Positions 7,097 through 13,596 of a stretch of DNA of 14,337 bases are shown here, in pieces (position 1 is the stretch's first letter; each line of letters begins with the position of its first letter). The DNA comes from Deltaproteobacteria bacterium (lineage in GTDB: Bacteria; Myxococcota; UBA796; SXON01), in contig CANKNP010000101.1 of the NCBI GenBank assembly GCA_947483545.1, positions 1-14,337 on the forward strand, read 5' to 3'. A program made the position numbers and the translations under genes. Under the pieces are notes generated by a model. That model searched no databases, had not been told where the DNA came from, and was given only the letters and a program-made list of their open reading frames with translations.

Positions 7097-7152
7097 CACC
7101 AACCTACCTAGCCCACGATCGTACGCAGCGCTCGCGCCGGCAGCCCCGCGGC
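7097..7152. promoter_or_regulatory. Divergent intergenic region between two operons
   Basis: These 56 bases separate the start of the minus five-gene operon (ATG 7096) from the plus radical SAM operon (ATG 7153). Both promoters must lie here or inside the opposite reading frames. I see no clear -35/-10 pair, no TGTAG boxes and no strong ribosome site for the radical SAM gene. For the minus gene, GTAGGTTGGTG precedes the ATG. Position is the only support. Confidence 0.4.
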
Positions 7153-8124
7153 ATGTTCCCCACGGTCGATGTCTACCGCCCACTGTCCGCACTGGACCCC
7201 GCGAGGCGTCAACCCGGTATGCGCCGAACCGTCCCCTACCTCCGTGTCATCGTCACGACCGCCTGCCCGCTCGCCTGCACCTACTGCCATGCGGAGGGGT
7301 CCCGCCCCGACGGTCGCGGCGACCTCCCCCTCGACGAGCTCGTCGCGCTCCTCGACGTAGCCGTGGCGCGGGGTGTACGGAAAATCAAGCTGCTTGGCGG
7401 AGAGCCGCTCGCACGCCCCGACCTCCCCGAGCTCATCCGCCGTGTGGCCCGCCCCGATCTCGACCTCTCCATGATCACCAGCGGAGTCGCTCGGCCCGAG
7501 CGGCTGGACGCGTGCTTCGACGCCGGACTGAGCCGAGCAAATCTGTCGATCCACGGCTGGACCCCGGCCGCATTCGCGGAGCGCACACCGCGCACCGGCG
7601 GGTTTCAGCTACGCGCCCGAGTGCTCGACCGCCTCCTCGCACGCGGTCGCTTTCTCAAGCTCAACTACGTGTGGCGCGGCTCTCGGGATGACGATGACCT
7701 CGCCGCGCTGCTGGAAGACGCCGCTGGCCTCCCGGTGGTGGTCGGGCTCCTCGACGACCTCACCCTCGACCTCGGCGCCGCCCCCCTCCTTGATGCCTTG
7801 ACCCGGCTCCGTGGCCCATGGGAAGAGGCGCGACCCGAGCCCGACCCCAACAGCCTGCCGACACTGCTGCTGCGGTGGTCCGATGGTCTCACGGTCGAGG
7901 TGAAGGACCACCGACTCGGCGAGGTGGCCCCATGGCGGAGCTGCCGGAGCTGCCCGCTCCGCGCGCGCTGCGGCGAGGGTGTACACGCCCTCCGCCTCAC
8001 CCACACGGGAATGCTCCATCCGTGTATGGATCGGAAGGATCTTGGCGTCGATCTCGGCGATGCCCTCCGCCGGGGCGAGGCGATGCAGGCCTGGCAGGGC
8101 TTCCTGGAGGCCGCGTGCGCTTGA
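7153..8124 (+). CDS. MoaA-type radical SAM enzyme with auxiliary cluster motif
   Basis: The product has 323 residues. C38-C42-C45 (CPLACTYC) is the CX3CX2C site for the SAM-binding 4Fe-4S cluster, preceded by the YLRVIVTTA strand typical of the MoaA group. LLGGEPLARPDL (80-91) is the GGEP SAM-contact motif. The C-terminus has C264, C267, C273 and C291 (CX2CX5CX17C); the segment ALRLTHTGMLHPC resembles MoaA's RLTADGKLRPC auxiliary cluster region, while CX2CX5C recalls SPASM/Twitch domains. The protein lacks MoaA's C-terminal Gly-Gly, so it is probably not the molybdopterin enzyme. It is first in a four-gene operon with two nucleotide-kinase-like proteins, which suggests a nucleotide substrate (inference). 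An in-frame ATG at 7219 is an alternative start but would remove upstream sequence. The stop overlaps the next gene. Confidence 0.93.
   Translation: MFPTVDVYRPLSALDPARRQPGMRRTVPYLRVIVTTACPLACTYCHAEGSRPDGRGDLPLDELVALLDVAVARGVRKIKLLGGEPLARPDLPELIRRVARPDLDLSMITSGVARPERLDACFDAGLSRANLSIHGWTPAAFAERTPRTGGFQLRARVLDRLLARGRFLKLNYVWRGSRDDDDLAALLEDAAGLPVVVGLLDDLTLDLGAAPLLDALTRLRGPWEEARPEPDPNSLPTLLLRWSDGLTVEVKDHRLGEVAPWRSCRSCPLRARCGEGVHALRLTHTGMLHPCMDRKDLGVDLGDALRRGEAMQAWQGFLEAACA
8106..8110 (+). promoter_or_regulatory. Shine-Dalgarno site deciding a GTG start
   Basis: GGAGG at 8106-8110 lies 4 bases before GTG 8115, inside the end of the radical SAM gene. It fixes the start of the following kinase-like gene at 8115 rather than TTG 8121. 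Confidence 0.7.
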
Positions 8125-8717
8125 CCATCGCCCTCGTCGGCGCCCACGCCGCCGGCAAGTCCACCCTCGGGTCGGCCCTCGCAGCGGGTCTCGGCGTGCC
8201 GTTCCACGACGAGATCGGCCGCCGCCTCCTCGCCACCCGCGTCCCAGGCCGCCGCGCCGCCGACGCCCAGGAGTCCTTCGACGCCGAGGTGTTCGAGGCC
8301 GAGCTCGCCCGGGACGCCGATTTCACCGGACCGCTGCGCGTCGTCGAGACCTGGCACCCCGGCAACCTCGCCTACGCCGCGCGCCGAAGCCCACGCGTAG
8401 CGGCGCGGTACTACGGACTCGCCTTCCACGATGCGCTGATCCTGCCCGTACACGCGAGCGTGGCAACCCGGCGCGCCCGGCAGAATGAGCCTGGGGATCC
8501 CCACTTTTTCGAGGCCGTTGGGCGCGACGCAGAGACCCAGGCCCTCGCCCTCGGTCTCCGTGTGCTCGCGCCAGTGCTCAACGACGGAGCGCTCGCGCCG
8601 TCGGTGGCAACGGCGCTGGCGCGTGTACGCCGCGCGGTAGCCGCCGGGCGCGGCTTCTGGGCCTCACACATCGATGATCCGCTGAAAACCTGTATCAATT
8701 CCCTGGAGCAACAATGA
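8115..8717 (+). CDS. P-loop nucleoside/nucleotide kinase-like protein
   Basis: The product has 200 residues. Residues 3-17 give a strand and a Walker A loop, GAHAAGKST, with Lys15. The protein resembles small P-loop kinases (deoxynucleoside kinase, thymidylate kinase or NadR kinase type). HDEIGRRLL (31-39) lies where an acidic substrate-site residue is usual. VVETWHPGNLAYA (76-88) corresponds to the second strand and its acidic/hydrophobic segment. ARRSP and TRRARQ are basic and could be lid residues. The substrate cannot be read from the sequence. GTG 8115 overlaps the radical SAM stop by 10 bases, and the stop overlaps the next ATG as ATGA (8714-8717), so the three genes are translationally coupled. 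The last 20 residues (HIDDPLKTCINSLEQQ) look like an extra tail. Confidence 0.85.
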   Translation: MRLTIALVGAHAAGKSTLGSALAAGLGVPFHDEIGRRLLATRVPGRRAADAQESFDAEVFEAELARDADFTGPLRVVETWHPGNLAYAARRSPRVAARYYGLAFHDALILPVHASVATRRARQNEPGDPHFFEAVGRDAETQALALGLRVLAPVLNDGALAPSVATALARVRRAVAAGRGFWASHIDDPLKTCINSLEQQ

Positions 8718-9226
8718 ACGAACGCTTCTACCTCACCCCCGGCGGCGCAGCGCGGCTTCGCCGGCGCCTGACCGCAGCGCGCGCAGCTTACCAGGCGGTG
8801 GTGGACGACAATCCGGCAGCGCTGGAGAGCGGCGACACCTCGGGCTGGCACGACAATTTCGCCTACGAGGAGAACCAGCGGCAGATGCACCAGCTCGCAC
8901 GCCTCGTCCGGGAGCTCGAGGCCCTCCTGGGCCGGGCCACCGTCGTACCGCTGCCCCGGACCGCGCCCGACCGCGCGATCCTCGGGAGCCGCGTGCGCTG
9001 GAGCTATGCCGACGAATCCGAGGCCCGCTGCTGCTGGATCTCCGGTTGGGACGACGGGGACCCGAGCTATGGCCGAGTCTCCTACAACTCACCCCTGGGT
9101 CACGCGCTGGTCGGCGGCTCACCCGGCGACGCGCGGGAGCTGAAGGGCGGGGGCGTAGCCCGGCTCGTGGACATCCTCGACATCGACCTGGTCGACCCCG
9201 CGGAGGATACATGCGCGGCCGGCTGA
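8714..9226 (+). CDS. GreA/GreB-like transcript cleavage factor homolog
   Basis: The product has 170 residues, close to GreA/GreB length (about 158). The N-terminal coiled coil begins YLTPGGAARLRRRL, like GreA's LTPEGYxxL. The tip reads SGDTSGWHDNFAYEEN (39-54), replacing GreA's GDLSENAEY; acidic residues remain there, as needed for metal binding in the RNA polymerase secondary channel. A C-terminal FKBP-like half follows: GSRVRWSYADE, then GRVSYNSPLGHALVGGSPGD (120-139), matching GreA's SPIARALLGKxxGD. It starts at ATGA overlapping the preceding stop, with GGAG (8705-8708) 5 bases upstream. Its end overlaps the next gene by 16 bases. Being inside a nucleotide-enzyme operon instead of standing alone is unusual. 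It may act on polymerases stalled by an altered nucleotide, or serve another channel-binding role. Confidence 0.88.
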   Translation: MNERFYLTPGGAARLRRRLTAARAAYQAVVDDNPAALESGDTSGWHDNFAYEENQRQMHQLARLVRELEALLGRATVVPLPRTAPDRAILGSRVRWSYADESEARCCWISGWDDGDPSYGRVSYNSPLGHALVGGSPGDARELKGGGVARLVDILDIDLVDPAEDTCAAG

Positions 9227-9930
9227 TCGTGGTCGAAGGCCTCGACGGGGTCGGCAAGACCTCTCTCTCCCGCGCTCTCGCCCAAGCGCTCGGCGCGGCG
9301 TGGCGCACAACCCCGGGCGAGACGCTTCGGCCCCACCGTGGCCCCTTCGACCAGGCGTACCGGACGATCCCCGCCGCCTCCCAGCTCTTCTACGCCGCCT
9401 CCGTGCTCGCCGCCGCCGAGGAGGCTCGGACACTGCTGCAGGGGGGTCAGGACCTGGTGCTCGACCGTTATTGGGCGAGCACCTGTGCCTACGCCCGCGC
9501 CGCCGGCTCCGTCCTCGAGCTCGACGAGGTCGCGGCCCTCCTGCCGCGGGCGGACCTGACACTGCTCTTGACCCTCCCCGAGGCCGATCGCACTGCCCGC
9601 CTCAGGGCGCGCGGTGCCACCGAAGCCGATGTGGCCACCCTTGACCCTGCCCGCCGGACAGCCCTCGAGCACGCCCTGCGCCAGGCCTTGAGCCGTCCGC
9701 AAGCCGGTCCCGTACACACGGTGAACCTCGCCGGCTGTGATCCCGCGGGCGCCCTCGCGCTCGCCCTCCGGGCTGTCCTCTCCTCGGCGCCCCGCCCTCA
9801 CGATACGCAGGTCGAAGCTATCGTTCGCGTCGACGACGCCGCGCTCCCCCACGCGATCAGCACCCACTACCCCACACGCCGTCGCCGCCAGCCTCCATCG
9901 GGTGCTGTCCCCATCTGTAGGCGACTGTAG
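9211..9930 (+). CDS. Thymidylate kinase-like (TMK/CMPK2 type) nucleotide kinase
   Basis: The product has 239 residues. IVVEGLDGVGKTSLS (6-20) carries the Walker A loop typical of dTMP kinases. Then come RTTPGE...FDQAYR and DLVLDRYWASTCAYA (81-95), the DRY motif; the form DRYWxST recalls the kinase domain of vertebrate CMPK2 more than the usual bacterial DRYxxSxxAYQ. LTLLLTLPEADRTARLRARG (116-135) matches the strand before the lid. GGAGG (9202-9206) stands 4 bases before ATG 9211. Family similarity fades by about residue 190. The last 45-50 residues are low-similarity and Arg/Pro-rich, and the TAG stop (9928-9930) falls inside the second TGTAG box of the next promoter. The tail may be readthrough into formerly non-coding DNA. 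It is last in the operon and could complete phosphorylation to a di- or triphosphate. Confidence 0.9.
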   Translation: MRGRLIVVEGLDGVGKTSLSRALAQALGAAWRTTPGETLRPHRGPFDQAYRTIPAASQLFYAASVLAAAEEARTLLQGGQDLVLDRYWASTCAYARAAGSVLELDEVAALLPRADLTLLLTLPEADRTARLRARGATEADVATLDPARRTALEHALRQALSRPQAGPVHTVNLAGCDPAGALALALRAVLSSAPRPHDTQVEAIVRVDDAALPHAISTHYPTRRRRQPPSGAVPICRRL

Positions 9931-9973
9931 TCTTGGTGTAGCCAGCCGTCGCCCAGGTGTAGCCTTCTGTAGG
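9915..9973 (+). promoter_or_regulatory. Helically phased TGTAG box array upstream of paralog C
   Basis: TGTAG starts at 9916, 9926, 9937, 9958 and 9968, steps of 10, 11, 21 and 10, identical to the array at 246-302. It begins inside the 3' end of the kinase gene and ends about 50 bases before ATG 10025. Downstream, both copies share GGAGGGGTGTCAGCTA and TGTTGTTGGAGAATCTC next to the start codon. It is probably a transcription factor binding array. Confidence 0.6.
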
Positions 9974-10024
9974 GGGCGCGCCGGAGGGGTGTCAGCTACT
10001 TCAAGTGTGTTGTTGGAGAATCTC

Positions 10025-10819
10025 ATGGCTCGCTCTTCCCTGGTTGTCGGCTCCCTCCTCCTGACCCTCACCGGCTGCAGCACCTTGGAGAGCGCGCCGA
10101 TCGCCGGCGCCGCGCCCGTGTTGGAGCCCGTCCTGATGCAACAGGGCGCCAAGGTCGGCCCGATCGCCAGCTCGAGCACCGGCTACACCTTTGAGCTCAA
10201 CTCCATCTACGACGTCAACGCGGCGATGGAGCTCGCTACCCCCTGCGCCGATTGCCTCGACGGCGTCGAGCAGATGGTCGAGGAGATCAGCGACGGCTCC
10301 TGCCCCCGCATCTCCCGCTACGAAGACAGCTACATCGAGATCACCGGCGATTGTGTCACCGCTGGACTCGTCTACTTTGAAGGCTCCGTGCGCATCCACA
10401 CCGTTGGGAATGAGCGGATCACCGCGTTCGACAACTTCGCCCTCTACGGCGAGCGCGCCGTGTTCGAAGCGAACGGCTCCTACCGCGTCGCATGGTCCGA
10501 CTCCGGCACCGAGCGTGCCTACAACCTCAGCTTCACCTGGCTCATGGGCACCGACCGCGACGGCAGCTTCGCCTACGATATGGACCTCATCGAGAAGGAC
10601 GGCGCCATCACCCTGTCCGGCGAGGTCAAGTCCGAAGACGGCACCTTCGCCGTTGACGGCGCCAGCACCCCGGTCGAAGGCTGCGACGCCGAGCCCATCG
10701 CGACGCTCACCCTCCTCGGCGCCGACGAGGCCGTCCTGAAGCTGGATGGCGCCAAGTCCTGCGACGCCTGCGGCGAGCTCTCCCTCGGCGGCGGCGCCCC
10801 CGAGAGCGTCTGCCGCTAA
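10025..10819 (+). CDS. Cys-rich lipoprotein of unknown function (paralog C)
   Basis: It has 264 residues and the same architecture as the gene at 355: signal peptide 1-17, lipobox LTGC with Cys18 (Ser at +2), and all eight mature Cys positions kept (74, 77, 93, 110, 220, 246, 249, 263). The stretch from about 73 to 115 is identical between the paralogs. Differences cluster at 20-27, 65-72 and 174-228, where charge changes but length does not, as in proteins under functional constraint. TTGGAG lies 6 bases before ATG 10025. The frame is open upstream, overlapping the kinase gene in another frame, but the conserved ribosome site and lipobox fix the start. It is convergent with the DUF4145-TM-FGE paralog ending at 10989. 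No catalytic motif is recognised. Confidence 0.93.
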   Translation: MARSSLVVGSLLLTLTGCSTLESAPIAGAAPVLEPVLMQQGAKVGPIASSSTGYTFELNSIYDVNAAMELATPCADCLDGVEQMVEEISDGSCPRISRYEDSYIEITGDCVTAGLVYFEGSVRIHTVGNERITAFDNFALYGERAVFEANGSYRVAWSDSGTERAYNLSFTWLMGTDRDGSFAYDMDLIEKDGAITLSGEVKSEDGTFAVDGASTPVEGCDAEPIATLTLLGADEAVLKLDGAKSCDACGELSLGGGAPESVCR

Positions 10820-10839
10820 AAGCCCGCACCTACCCACTC

Positions 10840-10906
10840 GCCGGGCCCCGGCACTCCAACACACGGGGCCCGGCACGTTCACCCTCGCTCGCTTCGAGCG
10901 GGGGTG
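10840..10906 (+). terminator. Double hairpin after lipoprotein paralog C
   Basis: The 11-bp perfect stem 10840-10850 with 10864-10874 has a 13-base loop. The second stem pairs CACCC 10880-10884 with GGGTG 10902-10906 and CGCTCG 10886-10891 with CGAGCG 10895-10900, with a T-G wobble between them. No T-run follows. Since both neighbours converge here (stops at 10819 and 10989), the symmetrical hairpin may act in both directions. Confidence 0.65.
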
Positions 10907-10988
10907 TTGTGTAACGGCGCGATCCTGCCTGTTCCAGCCGGTCTCCGCTCACAGCGCCACCGAGATCGGCGCCGCCCTTCCAGACCGC

Positions 10989-12620
10989 TCAGCCCGGCGA
11001 GACCGCACATCGGAGCCCGCGCTCCGGGTTCCGCACGCTCGGATCCTGCTGGTTCCACGACAGGTGCAGGGCACCCTCGCCACGGATCGGGGCACGGAGC
11101 AGGCCGACCCACATCGCGTCTCCTCGAGTCCAACCCGCCGCGGGAAGACGTAGGGTCGCGGAAGGAAAACGCTCACCACTCCACTCGTGTTTGGGGAGCT
11201 CGATGCCTAACGCCACCGCCGAGCGCTCCGCCGCCTCCCACTCCAACAGGCTCGGGAGCCGGCCGGCCGCTACCATCGTCGCGCACGCCCGTTCGGCCTC
11301 GTCGCGGGTGAGGCAGGTGAGGAGCTCATTGGTCGGATCGTTCAGGGGGCAATTCGCCAGGCTCGGCATCCGCGGCATCGACAAATACTCCTTGCGTTTC
11401 CGCGGGGCCAGGTCGATACAGAAGGCCGGCACGAGCTTGGTTGCGAGCGCTCCCTCGGGCGTCGGCCAGGTGCGACGGGCGGGAAAGGGCTGCCCGAGTG
11501 CAAGCGCGCGTACCTCGGCGACTCGCGCCATCCCCTCCGGGCAGGCCGAAGTCGGAGCCTGTCTCGTGGGCGCTGTCGCTCGGGACGCCTCCTCGGGGGG
11601 CTCGGGCTCCGCGGACGGCTCGTCGGCGCCCTCGGCACCCTCGGCGTCCTCCGCTCCGTCCTCCGCTCCGTCCTCCGCATCCGCGCTCGCCGAGCCCGCG
11701 TCCTCCGGGTCGGCCTCATCCCCATCCGCGGCCTGGGGCTCGACATCGGTCGGCACCTCATCCTCCGCGTTCGTTTCGGCGTCGTCAACGGGGGCGTCAT
11801 CCTCCCGCATGACGCGGTCCGTGAACACGGCCGCGGCCACACCCAGCCCCGCCGCGAGTAGCACGAGCAAGACACCGGCGGCTACCCGGAGCGGGGCCGA
11901 GCCTCCGCCACTCCCCCTCGATCTCAACCGTACCTGCGGCCCCTGCGTCGAGGTGTAGGCGCGGGGACTCCGGACCGCCGCGCGCCCCATCTGCTCGATT
12001 TCCACCTTCATCTGGTAGACTTCATTCCGGAGCTTCGCGGCCTCCTCCCAGGCCCCGTCGCGCTCCTCCCGCATCCGTGCGAGCTCGTCCTCCCGGCGCG
12101 CCAGCTCGATGTCGAGATCCACGTCGACCACCACGGGCTGCGGGCGATGCCCGCCCTTCCGGATGCTGTCCAGGAGCGCAACTTCCGGGCGCGGTATGCC
12201 CGCGAGCGCGGGATCCTGGTACAGCCAATCGACGAGTCCCGGCAAGAAGTTCGCGACATCCGCAACGGCTACGCCGAGGTCTTCGGGCTCGGGCCTTCGG
12301 ACGTGGACCCCGAGCTGGGTTTGGCTCCGAACACTCTCGAGCCTGTTCCGGATCTGGGGGTCAATCGTCCTGATCTCGGGCCTCTTGAGGAGCGTCCCTA
12401 AACCGAGCGGCTCGCCGACGCCGACGTGGGGCTCGTTGGAGGCGCTCGCCAGGATCCGCATCCGGCAGATCACCTCGAGCGCGCGCTGCGCGTTCCAGAG
12501 GAAGGTGGCGGGGTCGGTGGGTTGATGGACAGCGCAGCGGTGAAGCAGCTCTTTCAGCCTCTCGGCATAGGCGGCGAGGTCGGCGGCGACCTCCGGCGAG
12601 CGCGGGATGAGGGGCGGCAT
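10989..12620 (-). CDS. TM protein: DUF4145/HEPN-like, acidic linker, FGE/SUMF1-like domain
   Basis: The product has 543 residues and is a full-length paralog of the protein at 7096-5342. The N-terminal domain shares DPATFLWNA, RALEVICRMRIL and RLESVRS...LGVH with the Arg/His pair (R98, H106). The coiled coil is shorter (about 168-212), and the TM helix lies at about 244-265. The linker at 274-345 is Asp/Glu/Ala-rich and very acidic, unlike the Pro/Thr linker of the paralog. The FGE-like domain (360-541) is collinear: RLPSLLEWEAAER, HEWSGERFPSATLRL, LSWNQQD and ERGLRCA. Its six Cys (360, 401, 424, 436, 446, 538) have exactly the same spacing as in the paralog. ATG 12620 is preceded by GGGGAGA. 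It stands alone, without the sigma-like, Lon-like and small genes of the other operon. Confidence 0.92.
   Translation of the reverse strand: MPPLIPRSPEVAADLAAYAERLKELLHRCAVHQPTDPATFLWNAQRALEVICRMRILASASNEPHVGVGEPLGLGTLLKRPEIRTIDPQIRNRLESVRSQTQLGVHVRRPEPEDLGVAVADVANFLPGLVDWLYQDPALAGIPRPEVALLDSIRKGGHRPQPVVVDVDLDIELARREDELARMREERDGAWEEAAKLRNEVYQMKVEIEQMGRAAVRSPRAYTSTQGPQVRLRSRGSGGGSAPLRVAAGVLLVLLAAGLGVAAAVFTDRVMREDDAPVDDAETNAEDEVPTDVEPQAADGDEADPEDAGSASADAEDGAEDGAEDAEGAEGADEPSAEPEPPEEASRATAPTRQAPTSACPEGMARVAEVRALALGQPFPARRTWPTPEGALATKLVPAFCIDLAPRKRKEYLSMPRMPSLANCPLNDPTNELLTCLTRDEAERACATMVAAGRLPSLLEWEAAERSAVALGIELPKHEWSGERFPSATLRLPAAGWTRGDAMWVGLLRAPIRGEGALHLSWNQQDPSVRNPERGLRCAVSPG
11647..11682. 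repeat. Short tandem repeat coding the acidic linker
   Basis: A 12-base unit (TCCTCCGCTCCG) occurs at 11647-11658 and 11659-11670, with a degenerate third copy to 11682. Read on the minus strand it encodes the EDGA repeats in the linker after the TM helix. Repeat-driven length change would alter the linker in frame. Confidence 0.75.
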
Positions 12621-12837
12621 TCTCCCCAGCCTAGCGCGGGAGCGGGCTCCGCGCTCGCGCCAACTCGCGCCCGGGCGCCTGACCGCACCGGGTGGTGTCC
12701 CCCGCGGCTGTCGGGTCAGGCCACAGCGATAACATTGACTCAATCGACAAGAACGGCGCCATCCGCATGCCCGACGAGCTCAAGGCCTGGGCCAGCACGT
12801 TCACCCTCACGCTTTTCAAGCAAGGGTGCCGAGTGTC
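12621..12837. other. Intergenic region with an AT-richer island and a possible gene relic
   Basis: These 217 bases lie between the ATG of the FGE-like paralog and the rhomboid stop. Bases 12727-12752 are unusually AT-rich for this window and contain the inverted repeat ATTGA-C-TCAAT (12734-12744), which could be part of the minus-strand promoter for the gene starting at 12620. On the plus strand, 12731-12805 can be aligned codon for codon with 10577-10651 of the lipoprotein gene at about 70% base identity, but it has no lipobox or other family feature. I assign no gene here. Confidence 0.4.
12802..12828 (-). terminator. Hairpin downstream of the rhomboid gene
   Basis: CACCCT 12802-12807 pairs with AGGGTG 12823-12828, and GCTT 12811-12814 pairs with AAGC 12818-12821, with a small internal loop. 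It starts 10 bases after the rhomboid stop (minus strand). The left arm with its flank, GCACGTTCACCCTC (12795-12808), equals 10873-10886 of the lipoprotein terminator, so it belongs to the same hairpin family. There is no T-run on the minus side. Confidence 0.5.
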
Positions 12838-13596
12838 TCAGGCTATGAGCCAGCCCCCGAAGCCGAAAAGCAGGAGGAACACGCTCGCGGCCGCCCAGAA
12901 GGCGCGCCGACGCTCGGCTCCCGGACCATGGTCGGTGAGCCGATTGCCGACCACGACGCTCATGCTCATGCCGGTGAGGAGGCCGCCGACGTGCCCGAGG
13001 TGATCGATGCCCGGGATCACCGCGCCCGCGACGAGGTTGACCACCACCCACGGCCAGAGGCGCCAGCCGAAAAGATCAAGGGCAAAGGGAGGTAAGGTCC
13101 TCCGTTGAATCAACCCGAAGACCACGAGCGCCCCAAGCAGACCGAAGAGTCCGCCGCTCGCCCCGCTCGAGATCGGGCCACCCCAGCCCTGCGACAACAA
13201 CCCGCCGCCCACCACGCTGATCAGGAACACGAACCCCGCCGTCGCGGGGCCGAACACGACCTCCGCGGCGTGACCTACGGACGCCAGCGCCAGCCCGTTG
13301 AGCGTGAGGTGTACAAGATCCACGTGGACAAAACCGCAGGTCACCAGCCGCCAGACCTCGCCGGCCCCGACCTCCGTGGCCCCCCGGGCCCCGTACGCCA
13401 GCCGCGATGCCTCCGACCGAACGCCCAGGATCACGACGCTCCACGGCAGGCCACGGCCGTGATCGTAGGTGCCCGTGAGCGCGTGAACCAATACGATGAA
13501 GGCCAACAAGACCCTCGTCGCCCACGGAGGCACCTCGACGTAGGCGTCCCACCGTTGGCCGATGCGGGTGTGGTGGGCCGGCTCCGGCGCGCTCAC
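12838..13596 (-). CDS. Rhomboid family intramembrane serine protease
   Basis: The product has 252 residues and cleaves membrane-protein substrates within the bilayer. It has the complete rhomboid signature: EVWRLVTCGFVHVDLVHLTLN with H91, H96 and N100; GASG with catalytic Ser147; and GHVGGLLTG with catalytic His202. Multiple hydrophobic segments (about 27-42, 82-92, 101-117, 120-137, 148-163, 181-196, 200-217) fit the six-TM core, and a further one at about 233-251 suggests a 6+1 topology. GTG 13596 overlaps the upstream gene's TGA as GTGA, so the two are translationally coupled. The substrate is unknown. The lipoproteins nearby are not in the same transcript. Confidence 0.95.
   Translation of the reverse strand: MSAPEPAHHTRIGQRWDAYVEVPPWATRVLLAFIVLVHALTGTYDHGRGLPWSVVILGVRSEASRLAYGARGATEVGAGEVWRLVTCGFVHVDLVHLTLNGLALASVGHAAEVVFGPATAGFVFLISVVGGGLLSQGWGGPISSGASGGLFGLLGALVVFGLIQRRTLPPFALDLFGWRLWPWVVVNLVAGAVIPGIDHLGHVGGLLTGMSMSVVVGNRLTDHGPGAERRRAFWAAASVFLLLFGFGGWLIA

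Larger units (their letters stand above)
9915..10906 (+). repeat. Duplicated lipoprotein unit, copy C
   Basis: This aligns with 245-1223 through promoter, gene and terminator. Its 3' part (10711-10819) is identical over 109 bases to the partial copy at 1-109, and its terminator stem (10840-10874) is also identical to that copy's. The three units are therefore mosaic, not simply ordered by distance. Confidence 0.85.

Noticed and set aside
6095..7111. 338-codon plus-strand open frame opposite the TM FGE-like gene
   Set aside because: The minus-strand protein has a full-length paralog with conserved domains; the plus frame is a shadow rich in Arg, Gln and His.
7153..8124. Identification of the radical SAM protein as a prokaryotic viperin
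   Set aside because: The Cys motif and flanks are MoaA-like and it carries a C-terminal auxiliary Cys set that viperins lack; only the kinase context resembles viperin loci.
10001..10882. 293-codon open frame antisense to lipoprotein paralog C
   Set aside because: Similar to the antisense frame of copy B only because the sense genes are paralogs. It starts in the terminator region and has no recognisable domain.
9915..10906. Mobile element or cassette interpretation of the duplicated lipoprotein unit
   Set aside because: No transposase, integrase, terminal inverted repeats or target-site duplication could be seen at its ends; segmental duplication and conversion suffice.
12727..12766. Plus-strand promoter starting at TTGACT (12735-12740)
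   Set aside because: No -10-like hexamer follows at 16-18 bases and no plus-strand gene lies downstream; the AT-richer patch could equally serve the minus-strand gene at 12620.
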